Source of the DNA: Lasiosphaeris hirsuta
Lineage: Eukaryota; Ascomycota; Sordariomycetes; Sordariales; Lasiosphaeriaceae
DNA length: 64,000 bases
Reading direction: 5' to 3'
Assembly (NCBI GenBank): GCA_030549175.1
Contig: JAUKUA010000005.1
Coordinates: 3,906,001 to 3,970,000, forward strand
The notes under the pieces were generated by a model, which searched no databases, was not told the DNA's origin, and worked only from the letters and a program-made list of their open reading frames with translations. The position numbers and the translations under genes were made by a program. Positions 51,701 through 64,000 of this stretch are shown here, in pieces; within the stretch, counting starts at the first letter, position 1, and every line of letters starts with the position of its first letter.

Positions 51701-54700
51701 GTATAAAATGTAAGGTCTAGGACGTTTCTTCCCTGGGTTAATATATCTTAGATTAAAGAATATAGTCTCTCTCTATTTACCTATGTAGCTATAGCTTTTA
51801 CTACCGGTCCTGTATGTCTCTTAGCTTACTAAAGTAGATATCTTATGTTAAAGTCTCTTGTAACTAAGAACTTCTTATCTTCCCTCTTTATCTTTAAGAC
51901 TTCCTAAATGTAAGAGGGCTAAGTTCTTACGTTCTTATAAACTAAGAAGACTTATAGTCTCCTATTTTCGACCTTTACTATATCTTTTGATCGGAAGTTA
52001 CTTGTTAGTTCTTAGTCTTAGTCCTTAGTATAGTATATAGTCACTCTCGGCCTACCATATGTTTTGTTTCTTACTACGGCTACATAGGCTAGGTATACTC
52101 TCGTCTTATTACTCTTTATTATATATTATAGTTCTTAAACAAAGACTAGGTCGTACTTACCTTAGGTTCCTTAGTTAAGTAAGAAGTCATAATATATAAG
52201 AGTCTTAGTAATATTTCTTATAAGGACTCTGATTATTCGTATATGGGGGTACCTAGTTTTATCCCTTTTTATTAGGTATTTAGTAAGGAGGGGGATAGTA
52301 GTTATATAGACTTAGATAGGGAGCTGGCTTTTCGATACCTTTATATGATTAATAAAGAGTTCTTTTATAAGATCTAGACGTATCTCTATTTTTAGAGGTT
52401 AGGTAATATGTTCCTAGAGAAGATATCTTATATAATCGGAATTACTATTATCTTATATAAGGTTAATATCGGTAGTAGTTTCCTAGACGAGATATCGTTA
52501 CTAAGTAATTTTACTAAAGGTTCTCTTAGTCCAATTACCTTTTTTATTAGTCTTATCTAGTCGTCCTTTCTTACTATTTACTTCTTAGAATATATTCTAA
52601 CATTTTAGAATAGTTTTTCTCTCTATTACTATACTACCTAGTAGATTCTTTAGATATTCTCTTAGTTTATGTTCTCGTTGATTTCTATAACCTCGTATAT
52701 TATCTAGAAGTACGATTTAAGGTTAGTCTCTATGGCTAGTTTTCGATTCTTTCAGTCTTAAGTTACTATCATTATAGCCTTAGTTATTAATATCTGGTCG
52801 ACCCTAAGGTTATATTTCTTAGCTATTACTTAAAGCTTTTTTCCGTGAGCTTTTAATATCCTTAGCTCTTCCTCGTTATAAGTCTTAGCCCTCTTACTTA
52901 TTACTCTTATGGTCTCTTAGGCTGTTTATTCTATAGCCTCTTTAGGTTATTTCTTTACCGTAATCATATCGATACTATATATAATCAAGATCTCTAAGAT
53001 ATTAAATATTACATTACTTACTAGAGTCTCGATATTACCCGTAGATTTGGAAGCTTCTGTTATTTCTTTATCTTTAATAGTCGGTAAGAAGATATCTTCT
53101 AGCTATATAGTAAAGGTTAGAATAGAAAGAGTAGTTCTATAGATATTTATCGACTTTGTTTTTACCGAAGTTTCTTTATCTTATGTAAGTAAGGCGATCT
53201 ATATTATTATAACCTCCTTAGTTCTAACTTCGGCCTTAGCTTCGGCCTTTAGAAAGGTTTTTCTCCTTTTATCCCTAGAGACCTTCTTTTCTATAACTAC
53301 CTTAATTATAACCTCCGCTTTCTTCGTTATCTTAGCCTCCTTTTTTTTCTTAGGTAGTTACCTTGTCCTTATGGGCCTTAGTCTCTATCTTCCTTTCATT
53401 TTTAATATCTACCTTATTAGGAAATAGGAGCCGTTTCTCGTTCGTAACCCTCGGTCTAAGAATATATATACCTATGTTATCGGGCCTATATAGTCTTAGA
53501 TAGTTAAGATATTATAGTAAGTCGAGATACTTATCTATATATTTCTTATAGCTATACCTATTATATATTACCTTCGTTATATAATCTCTTACCTAGTAGA
53601 ACCTATAGTATATCTCGTATAATAAGATTTTTCTTTTCGACAGAAGTCTTCTCGTAATTATAGATCTAAATAGCCTAAAGGTTTTTGTGAGGATATAGAT
53701 ATCGTTAAACGATACTAACTATATTCCGTTCTTAGTCCGGGTTACTTTTATAGGTAAGATCCTTATCGAGGCCTATATCTCTTGTTTTATCATGACCTCC
53801 GTGACTTTATGAGGTCTTTCTAAGGTTATAGTTAACTTAGGTACTTTCTTTAGGGTATAGATAATCTACTTTACGTTTTCCTAGAGGAGTATTCTTACTA
53901 CCTTAGTCTTCGTTATAATATCAGTCTTCTTATCTTAGTCTTTCTTATATAGGAAGACTAACTATCTATTCTTTTTAATAATTACTTTGACTACCGCCGA
54001 TCTTATTTCTATTACATTAGATAGTCTTAGACTTATCTTACTAGCCGTTACCTAGGCCTATAGATACTTAGTCGGTACTATGAGTATCAGCTTATTAGGT
54101 ACCGGTGAATTAGACCTGTCCCTCTGTCCGGTATTAGGTTTGTTATTTACTTTAGGTTTTATACCTAGGTCGATATTGATTGGCCCTCTTAAGGCCGTTA
54201 TTTTAGAGGCTTAGTTCGAGATCTTCCTCGTTAAGGCCGTCTTCTATTTGTTAGTTAGGATAGTAACCTTTGTTATGGCGGCCCTTGATTAGGCTTGGGG
54301 GGTAGTATCCTTTGGTTAGGTTATCTTGTCGGTTAACGGGGCTAGTAGTAGTGTTATTTCCGGCTAGGGAGTTAAGTTAGTCGAATAGGTAGCCCTGTCG
54401 TTCCTTGGTGTAGGTATTACGTAAGCTCTCGGAGACGGTATCTAGATCGAGTCGTTGTCAATGTTTACGTAGGGTAAGGATATAGGTGAGGGCTTGGTAT
54501 CTGACGTTGTCGGGGTCTTCGCTTTTCCTATGGTCCGGTAGATTACCTCTTTAATCTTAAGGAAGGTCTTTCTTCCCTAGCGGACGTAGTATTTCCCGTT
54601 AGAGATTTTTACGAAGCCTTAGTCTAAGGTTTTAGAGAGGATCTTAATAACCTCCTATTTCGTTAGGTACTCAGCGTCGTGTTCGGCTTATAGCTTCCTG

Positions 54701-54912
54701 GCGTAGTTAGCTAGGTTGGTATGTGGTAGGTGTTGCTTAGGTGCCATGTTAGGAGTGTGTGTGGGCTGTGTATGTGTTGTCAGAGTGTAGAGAGGTACCT
54801 GAAGGCGATAGGGAGTCGTGATTAGGTCATGGTGTTTTGGGGTAGCTAGTCCCGGCGTTGTGATTGGTCCAATTCTTTCGAAAAAATAAAAAGAGGAGAG
54901 AGAGTTGTATTA
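48717..54912 (-). mobile_element. Tad1-like LINE (non-LTR retrotransposon), full-length, RIP-mutated
   Basis: About 6.2 kb on the minus strand. The 3' end is marked by a TTGA simple repeat at 48718-48733 (TCAA tail on the coding strand). ORF1 begins at an ATG at 54747 (MAPKQHLPHTNLANYARKL) and is soon broken by TAG/TAA. The reverse transcriptase of ORF2 is recognisable at 50375-50341 (RLP-stop-GFFLSPILFILYL, a form of LPQGxxLSP) and 50292-50266 (YYYMDNITVIM, where YMDD is expected). The C-terminal zinc motif end (TGHRDF..YHKRFNH..ETWGPCEC) is intact at 49092-49349. Throughout the interior, CA and TG are scarce and TA abundant, and stops recur in all frames. Non-functional. Confidence 0.85.
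49092..49349 (-). pseudogene. C-terminal end of LINE ORF2 (surviving 85-codon frame)
   Basis: The only frame over 60 codons within the first LINE copy. TGHRDFKEYHKRFNHDPETW and GPCECSTHKNRGHMF correspond to the Cys/His segment that closes ORF2 of Tad1-clade LINEs, downstream of RNase H. It stays open because this end of the element is less mutated. Confidence 0.75.
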
Positions 54913-56405
54913 TTGATTGATTGATTGATTGATTTATTGTGTAGGGTTATGCCCCGTAGGGGCAATCGTACAGTAAGGCTCTCGTAGTCCCCGTAAACGC
55001 CTGAGGTATACGGCTCACTATAATAAGGAAATCCTCCGCCCTAAGTTTACTGATAGGAAAGTCTCGGCTTAGGGTCCCTAGGCCGACAATACCATACTTC
55101 CCGAGCTCCGAACCTCTTAAAATGCCACTTCCGGGCCTTACCTACCCGGCTTACTTGCCTACTAGCTTAAGATACGTAAAAACCCCCGTAGGGAAAAGCT
55201 ATCCTTTCTTAATTTGTTAAGGTCCTGGCCGGGACCTCCTCTTTAACGTTAGTCTGTACGGTATTTTCTTCCCACTTTCGTTGTTACTAATATTTTCTTC
55301 CTAGTAACTTATCTACGAAGCCCCTAAATAGGTCGAGCCATTTCTTAAACCTTTTCTATACTATTTGTAGTAAGCTACCGTTGTAACTAAGAAGCGCTTT
55401 TATGTTCAGTAAGTATATGAACACGTGTTCCCGGTTCTTATTAGTGTTATATTTGTAAGGTCCCTAGGTCTTTAGGTCGTGGTTAAATCGTTTATAATAC
55501 TTCTTAAAGTTCCCATAGCCGGTCCTTTCCGTTAATAAGGCTATGTAGGCCTTATGGGATAGGGCTAACTTTAGTAACCTGTCCTTCTAATAGATTTCTT
55601 AGTATCGGTAGTCCTTAGAGGCTCTATCTTACCATTACTACTATAACTAGTATTTTCTTTCTTCTACGTGGCGTACCTTCCATTTTCTATCTAGTACGGC
55701 GGCCGTAGCCATGGCTTCTATCGGGGCCTCCCTCTCGATACCTCTTATCTGGAAGAAGTCATCGTGTAGGGGGGGTGCCTTATTAACGTGGTAGGTGATT
55801 TTCTTAAGAAGTATGTCGTTCTTCCTACTAGGGGCCCATAGCTTATGTAGTTTTTAGACTATCGGATATGTCTAGCCTAGCCGGATGAGCCTTCTTATGA
55901 AGGTATCTTTCTAGGCCTTAACGAGGTATTAGGTTGTGGAGACTCCGGATTTTAGGTATAATACTATAGTCCTTATAGTCTTCTATGCCAGTAGTACCGC
56001 CCGGAGGCCGTCATTAACTACCACGTCTAATGTGTCGTTAATAAAACACTCGCCGTGCCAGCCGTACTATACCTTTACTATATATAGTAACGTTGGTAAG
56101 AGAATCGTCTTAACCGTTTAGACCGTAAGCCTTGGGGCTAGCCTTTTGACCTTATCTATGATACGGTCTAAGAGTGTGGTCGTTAGCTTATCTTTGGCTG
56201 TTACCGTCTTTATATATATCTTAAAGTAAAGTATTAGGTCAAACTATACTCCTAGCTACCGAAACGTCTCTTTATATAGTATAACGACTTTTTATACGAG
56301 AATATTTAGTCTTAGGTCCTTCTTTAGTATAAAAAAGATATATTTACTCTTCGTACTGTCAAAGGAAACTCCGTTACTTTTTCTCTAGGTCAGAAGTTTC
56401 CTAAG
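54913..56405 (-). mobile_element. Second copy of the same LINE, 3' part, cut by the Gypsy element
   Basis: Begins with its own TTGATTGATTGA tail directly at the 5' end of the first copy and aligns with 48717-50220 almost base for base, except for C-to-T and G-to-A changes. At 56405/56406 the match ends at the left LTR of the Gypsy element. The remainder is expected beyond the right LTR, outside the window. Confidence 0.85.
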
Positions 56406-57719
56406 TGTGACACAGGCCGGGCCACGAAGGTCTGGGATGTGACAACCACAAGGTAAGATATCCAATGAAGAGTCAGACTACAGAGCTTTAACCTTTTCCT
56501 AACTCTCGACTCAACCGTTCAGCGAACCACCCCGACAATTACTGTTAGTCTAGTTCAGAGCTTTCACACGACGAACTCAGGGACTTGATCTTCGCAAGGC
56601 TAATAAGTACAAGGTCTGATTCAAAGGTTTAGAACAGAACGGTAAGGGAGTTAACTGTCACAATGCAAAGTGGTGGAGAGCCAGGGAGAAGGAGGTTCAG
56701 GGAGATGGAATGATCCAACAGAAGATAAGACACAATACTTCGCAGTTGTAAGTCAGGAGAAACAGAAGGGTTCACAAGGTTATATTACCCCTCAGCTTCA
56801 CTGAAGTTTAGCTGATAATCTTTCTAGGTTTGTCTAAAGAGAACTAGAGAGCTTCTTCCTCTCGAGGATCCATCGTAACGCACCTACTCTACTTATGGAA
56901 GGCTATGTACAAAATATAAGGATACCAAAATACCTAAAGGATCTTCCTAGCCGTCCGTCGGTCCTAAATCTCCTTTCTAGCCGCCCGTCTCTCGTGTCTT
57001 ACAAATTAGTAGTTACAAGCTAAGTAAAGCTAGTCTATTATACGTCGGTCCACGGCCGGTATCAGTACTTATCTATATAGCTTTAGCGGCATGGTATCTA
57101 TTACTATAAGTGTTCCTTCATGTCCTTAGTACTTATGTTGGCTATAACGTTGTTAGGTTAATCTCTCGGTCGGCTATCATAGTAACGGTTCCCTTCGTAA
57201 CTTATATACGGGGGTCACAGCTACCTATCACTATTAAAGCTAGACTCTAGAGAACGTCGGGTTCTAGGTCTTCTAAAGGAATGTTAACGATAGTAAGAAG
57301 GTCTATCATTCGAAAGATCAGTTGTAGGGTCTAGGCTGACTATATAGGCCCTAGCTACGATATTAAGGTTAGATAGCTTGTCTATAACAAATCTAAAGTC
57401 TAATGATGTTACCTAGCATAGGTAAGGTCCGTTATATGGCTACTCTGGCTTATAAGTAGTTTTAGGTATCTCATCGTGACCCGTAGGTACTTAGGAGAAT
57501 CCGTTAACTTATATGTCGGCTAAATAGGTCATAAGCTACGTGTAGGATCATGTCCCGAGATTAAGCTATGTTATAGCTATCCTTTATGATAGTTCCCTTA
57601 TCTATGTGGTCGTAGGTCGATAGGTATGTACTTCTTATGTATAGTTTGTACCGTTAGTATGTAGCTCGGTTAAGAAAGTTGATGACTCTATTAACCTAGG
57701 TAAGCCTACTAGTGTGACA
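56406..57719 (-). repeat. LTR of the Ty3/Gypsy element (3' LTR of the minus-strand element)
   Basis: Starts TGTGACACAGGCC at 56406 and ends TGTGACA at 57719; on the minus strand it reads TGTCACAC...TGTCACA. The first 198 nt align with 63803-64000. Next to it, at 57721-57735, the minus strand has the polypurine tract AGAAGGGGGGATA, which fixes the element's orientation. Confidence 0.85.
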
Positions 57720-60700
57720 CTATCCCCCCTTCTAAAGAGACTTATCTCGAGTCCCGGGGTTAATAACCCTAGGGTCTCTTAGCTTACGTAGGTACTTAAC
57801 GTAGAAGTCCTAAAGTTCCTAGATATTAAAGAAGTACTCGTATAGTTCCTAAGTCTAATCTTTCTCTTCGGGGTATCTATCTTATTTTACGAGATATTTT
57901 ACTACCTCTTTCTTAGTATAAGAGTTTATGATTTTCTTTACTATAAATTCCTTAGGGTAAATGTTTCCTACTTACCTTAAGACCTAAATAAGATCAGAAA
58001 TCGGCTAAGAGCCGGTTCGGAAAGGTTTAATAAGAGAGATATAAAAGGTAAAATAAATCTTCTAACGTTTCGGAAGTTTAAGTTTTACGGCTATAGGAAA
58101 TATTATCTTAGAGATTTTAAACGGGCCAAGTAACTTCCTATCTAGCTTTTTAGAAGGTCTCTTAGTCCTAATGTTCCGTACGTTAAGTATCACTAGTTAC
58201 TTTTTCTCAAAGGAAGGTACTTCCGTCTTCTTTCTATTTATATACTTCTTTATCTATTTCCGAGATTCTTTGAGGGTTTCATAAAGGTTCTCGTAAACTG
58301 TCGTCATCTAGTATACTATGATTTTATTATATAGGTTATGTGTAGATTCGTTAGGTAGATTATTTATGGCCGGATAATATCTGTAATTAGCGTAGAACGG
58401 GAAGCTACTAGTAGAAGTCGACTTGGTATTATTCTACGTAAATTTAGCTATGGGTAATAAAATATCTTAGTTATTTATTTCGTAGTTAATAAAGGCCTTA
58501 AGGTAGGCTTCGATATACTAATTGAGACATTTAGTCTAGTTATCTGTTTCGGAGTAGAATGAGATTAATATCTTTAGTTTGACTCCGACATGTTTAAAGA
58601 AGTCGTACCATAGGCCTATGTTAAACTAGGAATCTTAATCGGAGATAATACTAGTGGGTATGCTGTGATATTTCTAACATTCATAGGTAAAGATTAAAAT
58701 CAAGTCTTCTATTTTCTTAGTATCGTCTTTTAAAGAAATGAAGTGTGTCATTTTAGTAAAGGTATCGATAATGACCTAGATAAAATTATATCTATTAGAG
58801 AAAGGAAGGTCCGTTATGAAGTCTATTAAAATGAGCCTTTAGGGAGAATATTCTAACTTAATAAAATAGAATAGACTAAAAGGAAGGTGACGTCTTAGCT
58901 TGTTACTTTGACACTTATGATAAGAGTGTACAAAGTTAGTAACGTCCTTCTTAAGATTTTGCTAGAACATGTGCCGTCTAATAAGTTTAATGGTCTTATT
59001 TATGTCTATGTAGCTTACTACTTTGGTGTCGTGTTCCGAGTAGATGATTTAGATCTTTAGTTCTTTGTTATTAAAAATCTAAATACGATTCTTTATAAAT
59101 AAGATTCCGTCTTTATTGGTTACGTTCTTCCTAAGGGAAACTAAAGCCTTTTGATATGTTTCGTCCGTAGGAGTAATAGCCTTAATTTACTTAAAGAATT
59201 TTTCGTTCTACTTTGGTGTTAGAATGTTATAAAGACGTACTTTTGAGAGTATAAACGTAGAAACTTTAAAATGTAAAAAATGTTCTTTGTTTAAAATAGA
59301 GGTTATCAGTTAGTTTTTATCCTTCCTTTTCGGAAGGTACTCTTCGTACCGTAAGAAAGTATTTACCTTGGCATTTTATATGCCGGGACAGAAATTAATA
59401 ACGAAATCGAAGGTAGTAAGCTACTAAGCTTATCGGGCTTAGCGGCGGTTAAGAACCTTAGTAGTTTGGAAGTATTCTAGATTACGGTAGTCCGAGAAGA
59501 CTTCGATGTAGTACTTAGCGTTCTCGAGATAATGTCTCTAACGTTAGAAGTAATCGACTATTGTTAGGAGTTCCTTATTATAGATCTTATAGTTAATTTC
59601 CACGGAGATTAGTTTCCTTAAGTAAAACGTTATAAGATATATCTTACCGTTATCTTATCTTTGTGACATTATCCCTCCTAACGTATAGTTCGATGTGTTA
59701 GGTTTGATAATAGATAGTCTATTAGAGTCGAAATAGATTAGAATAGGAGCTTCGGTAAAGGCTCTTTTTAATACTTTAAATGTCGTGTTTATCTAATTAT
59801 TTCATATCTAGGTTTTTTAAGTAAGGTTTATAGAATTAGTAAGTAGCTTAGTAATATGTAAGTAGTCCTTAATATAGTACCTATAGAAGTTTGTAAATTT
59901 ATTAAATTACTAGACTCCTTTTACCGATTTTAACTATTCCTATGAAAGGATATATTCTATCTTATCTCTTGATATTATAATACCTTTAGTATTAATAATA
60001 TAACTTAGATATTTCAATTCCTTAGTATCCTATATACATTTAGAGGGGTTAATAGCTAGATTATACTTTTAAAGTCGTTTAAGGACTTTAATAACAATTT
60101 TGTTATGTTTCTTTTTAAAACTCGTATAAATAAGAAGGTCGTCAATATAAAACAAGAGGCCTTAATCGATAAGGTCTCGAAAGATATGATTTATTATACC
60201 TTGGAAGGCCATAAGAATATTAGTAAAGCCGAAAGATATTATGTTAAACTTAAAAAGACTGTAATAAGTTTGAAATGTTATTTTCTACTCGTGACCTTCT
60301 TTCATCCGAATTAAATTAAAGCCCGATTTTAAATCTATCTTTATGAAGACGATAGATCCGGCGAAGGCGTCTTAAAGTTCGGTAATCAGAGATAGTAGGT
60401 AACGGTTCTTAATAGTTCGTTCGTTAATCTTTCGGTAGTCGACTATAGGACGGAGATTCTCTAAATCCCTTGTAGCCACTTTTTCTAATGATACTTCCTT
60501 ATCTATAAAGAAAATAAGCGAAAAACATAGTAATTTTAATTTCTATATCTTATCCTCTCTAAGTATTTAGTCTAGTTATTTACGAAGGATTTTCTTTTCT
60601 AAAGGTGATATAGGGTAGAGGAGTCTCTATGGAAGTTTCTTATTTCCGATAATATTAATTATATAGTCCCAAAGCTAGTAATTTAATAGCCGTTAAGCCG

Positions 60701-63700
60701 CTTTAAGAGATACCAAAGGGGTAAAGATCTTAAATCTTTCGGGGATATTTTAGATATAGGACGTCGTAACATTTATGATAAAGCTTTTATTTCCTAAGAT
60801 TATAAGGAAAGTATAGTTTTGTCGATAGTAGTCGAAACTAAAAGTTACTTTCGATATGTCAAGGTCCCATAGGTAGTCCGGCTAGTACTATTATAACTAC
60901 TAGTATAAAAGAAGGATATTACATTTTATGTCGAGGGAAAAGATTTCTAACGTGATACGAGAGAAGTGTTCTACTTAGTATCGTAGAACGATTTCCTTAG
61001 TATACTCCTTACCTAATTTAAGATTGACGGTTCCATTGAAGGCTTCTAAGGATTTTAAGATCGTTCTATATTTATAAGAGATATTTTATCTTTTAACAAG
61101 GTCTTTACTTATGACCGGGCTAAAGATACTAGGATCTAAGAGTACTTAGATAAGAATTTCCTTAGTTCCATAGTAGACGATAGTTATAGGGACGATCTTA
61201 CAAGGACCGTAATATAGTTCGTAGCTTCACTTAACCTTCTTATAAGAGGGTTCCTCCGTGTTATAGTTAGTACGTTTTCTAGTAGAGGTTACGGCGTATT
61301 AAGATATAATTTCCGATACCGTAAGTTTCGGGGTACCTGTTAAAAATCCGATGTATCTTTACTGTCGGATAGTTCAATAATATAAGAAAAGAGTTTAAGA
61401 TAGTCTTTTTTTATTATTACAGAGACCTTAGTCTTTTTCGATAGTTAGGAAGAAGTATCCTTATCCTTATCTCTTTCGTATTTAGTCTTAGCTTTGGAAA
61501 TCTTACTAGGTAGCTTAGGAATATCCTTACTATTCTTAGTTTTCTTATTATAACATTTAAGAGTATTATAGCCTTAACGTCTATAGTAGTAATATCTCTT
61601 ACTTACCTTATACTTATTAATTTCGGCTTGTTCTATTTCGGTAATAGCTTCTTTATAAGTTTACTAATATTTTGTTTAGGTAAATGCCGAGGGGTTATCC
61701 TTCTTATCTTGTTACTTCCGTTTTAGACCTTTCTTAGGCTTTCCTTTCATAGGTACTAGATATAGATAGGAGCTAGAGGTATTGATTTTCTCTTAATAAC
61801 TATTTCTCTTCGAATATTCCTTATTATTCGAAGTAGACTTTTCTTTTCCTTACCTAGCTTTACGATTAATTTCGCGGTTCTTTATTTTATCTTTATAAAT
61901 TAAGCTAGTAGTAACGACGGCTTCGAGAAAGTTAGTATCGTCGGTAAGGAGATATTTCGTATACGAATAGATTAAGTCTATTATGGCGTTAGGAATGATA
62001 TTAGTAACTAGTGATTATAAGGCCTGTTTACTAAGATCGACAATATGATTTAGTTCTTAGAGTTTTGTCACATATTCATTTATATCTCTATCATAAATCA
62101 GAGCCTTTATAGCCTCATAGTCCTTAGCTCTTTGTGTTAGGTCACGGAAACGTTTGACTATGGTAGTAACATAGTTGTTCTATTGATTTACTAGGCTAAG
62201 CTTTTCGATCTGAGTCCCTCTTTTCTAATACTATTCGAGGGTAGTACCTTTAGTAAGAGTATTAACAAAACTAATTTTAGCCTTGTCGTTAAGGAAACTT
62301 CATTTATAGACACTAAAGTACTTCTTAATAGAGTGCTACTATGTCTCAAACTTACTTTTGTCCTTTCTATTGTACTTTTTAGGTTTTATTATGATTACGG
62401 TAGTATCCTAACCGTGAGATTCCCAAATCATATTAATATTGTTATAAATTAGGTCTTAGTTAGTTCAGATGAGGTCGAGAAGGATTGTCATAAGGTTACG
62501 TGGAGATAAAGGGCTTTGAAAACCCGGACCCTGAGGTCCTAGGGATCCCGGAGGCCCTGGTAAGCTTCCTGGTAGTCTAGGAGAACCGGGAGGTAGACTC
62601 GTACGATAAAGATCGTTATTAAAGTCGTTATTATTATTACCGTTACCTAGAGAAGGTAACATTCTTATCTTGGTATAACAGGAAGGTAAGTCTCCTCCTA
62701 TATTTCTACTTCTTATTTTAATATTAGAATTTTACATACTATCTACTTATCTTCGGGCTCGTGCCGAGATTTCTTAAGTAGCCCTTCTTTAGAGGTTACG
62801 GTCTAAGAGAGGGTCTTCGTCTTAGTCGAAGTACCGTGTAGAGGTTGATTTTTTAGACGGTTATGACGGCTATCGTAAGGGTTTAATAGATAGGGTTTTT
62901 TATAAACGTGTCATAGCCCTTTAGATAATCTGTTCCTTATTATAAGGCCTTATCTATGTTAACCTTAATACGAGAGCTTCTTTAACAAGGTTATTAAAGT
63001 AGGCCTTAAGCTGATTGAATAATTTTTAGTCCTTCGGAGTTCATAATACTTCCGGTTATTAAAGTACCATAAGAGAATTAAACTAACTTTAGGCCATAGT
63101 AAACTAATGACCGAATTCTATATTATAGTAATTTTGTCGAGCTTGTTTCTTCTCTTAGATACGGAGAAGTTCCTTAACTCTAACAAGCTCGGCGTTTTAT
63201 TCTTAAGCCTACGTTTCCTATTCTTAGGTCTGTCGTACTTAACGTAGCTTTTACTTAGCGATCTTCTTACGGAGGGCCTCGGTATATGTGATAATAAGGT
63301 TAAGGGATTTTTTATATTAGGCCGTCTAAGTAACGAACTAGGCTAACTTTTAGTTAACCTCGATACCGAAAGTAATATAAGAAGCTTCTAATTCTTACTG
63401 AGTACTTTTAAGAACATATTAGTTTGTCTTAACATGTTATATCATTAACTAGTAGTTAGTAACTAAGGTAGTAAATGTTAAAGTGAGTAAATCGAGCCTT
63501 TCTTTATCTTCGTATATATTATTAACAAAGAAATAGAGTTTCTTATATATTTTAACGACCTGATTATAAAGATAAATAAACTATTGAGGTAGTTTAGTAA
63601 GGGTTTCGGAACTCGATAGGAGTATAGGAAACTTCTTAATAGTTTATATTTCTATTTTAGGAGGTTCCTAGATTATAAGGTCGGTCCCAGAGTTAAGTTT

Positions 63701-63802
63701 AGTTTCCCGGCCCTGGAGTATAGCCAAATATAATATAGGATTACCGGCTATTATAAATGGAGTAGCGGATAAAAGAGTTATTCATAAAAAAGAAAGATTA
63801 TC
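57720..63802 (-). mobile_element. Ty3/Gypsy retrotransposon internal region, RIP-mutated
   Basis: 6.1 kb, read on the minus strand. Gag: a proline/glycine-rich start (LPPGSPRLPGSLPGPPGSLG, 62465-62662) and a CCHC knuckle at 61594-61553 that now reads YYYYRR-stop-GYNTLKC (expected C-Y-Y-C...G-H...C). Reverse transcriptase: YIDDLLIYTS at 60149-60120, followed by INPSKC. Integrase: RRHMF-stop-QNLKKDV and HSYHKCQSNK (HHCC zinc) at about 58980-58890, then LILIDFITDLPFSNRY and VIIDTFTKMTHF with the catalytic Asp residues near 58830 and 58780. Stops fall mostly at Trp and Gln positions (TGG to TAG, CAA to TAA), as RIP predicts. No intact frame remains. The order gag-pol with RT before integrase marks Ty3/Gypsy. 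Confidence 0.85.
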
Positions 63803-64000
63803 TGTAACATAAGCCGGGTTATAAAGGTCTAAGGTGTAATAATCATAAGATAAGATATCTAATGAAGAGTTAGACTATAGAGCTTTAACCTTTTCTTAAC
63901 TCTCGACTTAACCGTTTAACGAACTATCCCGACAATTACTATTAGTCTAGTTCAGAGCTTTTACACGATGAACTTAGGGACTTGATCTTCGTAAGATTAA
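63803..64000 (-). repeat. Second LTR of the Gypsy element (5' LTR), cut by the window end
   Basis: TGTAACATAAGCC at 63803 aligns with TGTGACACAGGCC at 56406 and continues with about 85-90 per cent identity by eye; differences are almost all C-to-T or G-to-A. Confidence 0.85.

Noticed and set aside
60105..60314. 69-codon plus-strand frame
   Set aside because: Antisense to the reverse transcriptase YIDD region; a chance frame in AT-rich RIP sequence.
62465..62662. Small collagen-like protein gene
   Set aside because: It lies on the coding strand at the gag position of the Gypsy element, upstream of the zinc knuckle; proline-rich gag starts are usual.
1..64000. CRISPR arrays, bacterial operons, ribosome binding sites
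   Set aside because: No regularly spaced repeats; introns and gene families show a eukaryotic nuclear genome.

Overview
This window is from a filamentous ascomycete, probably a Sordariomycete. The evidence is: short GT-AG introns of about 50-107 nt in most genes; ascomycete-type families (a HET-domain protein, a LaeA-like methyltransferase, CorA-like membrane proteins, a Mala s 1/Tri14-like secreted propeller, an Stc1/alpha-kinase remnant); and retrotransposons riddled with C-to-T and G-to-A changes in CpA/TpG context, the mark of repeat-induced point mutation (RIP). All gene models below were spliced by eye and are supported only by phase, splice sites and motif continuity. No database search was possible.

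Layout. 1-0.5 kb: 3' end of a C2H2 zinc-finger gene. 1.9-4.5 kb: two divergently transcribed small GTPase-domain genes, one ending in a CaaX box. 5.2-7.6 kb: a six-exon CorA-like membrane protein. 7.6-9.9 kb: gene-poor, with a likely LTR remnant. 9.9-13.9 kb: three minus-strand genes (Mala s 1/Tri14-like secreted protein, LaeA-like methyltransferase, small zinc-ribbon protein). 14.7-17.4 kb: a DUF84/YjjX-like NTPase and a second CorA-like protein. 18-25.5 kb: a run of broken genes (polytopic membrane protein, nucleotide-sugar dehydrogenase, Stc1/alpha-kinase, DUF3669-like protein, and a frameshifted paralogue of the zinc-ribbon protein). 25.9-28 kb: HET-domain gene. 28.8-30.6 kb: a secreted protein built almost entirely of V/T/K/E beta-type repeats. 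33.7-34 kb: a small secreted 10-cysteine protein with a Kex2-type site. 35.9-38.8 kb: a divergent pair of secreted paralogues sharing a C-rich promoter. 40.4-41.7 kb: a mitochondrial membrane protein. 42.3-46.2 kb: a 1274-aa protein joining a stonustoxin/MACPF-like N-terminal region to zinc-binding and GTPase regions. 47-48.35 kb: a PD-(D/E)XK-like gene with two CpA-to-TpA nonsense changes. 48.7-64 kb: a transposon block with a Tad1-like LINE, a second LINE copy directly adjoining it, and a Ty3/Gypsy element inserted in the second copy and running off the window end. All three lie on the minus strand and are inactivated.

How the parts relate. No single metabolic pathway is encoded. The window looks like an accessory, fast-evolving region: self/non-self recognition-type genes (HET, the SNTX-like/GTPase fusion, small GTPases), secreted or surface proteins, membrane proteins, and decaying genes beside a RIP-mutated repeat block. 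The best candidates for undescribed biology are the SNTX-like/GTPase fusion, the CaaX-tailed GTPase pair, the secreted divergent paralogues and the V-T-x-T-E repeat protein.
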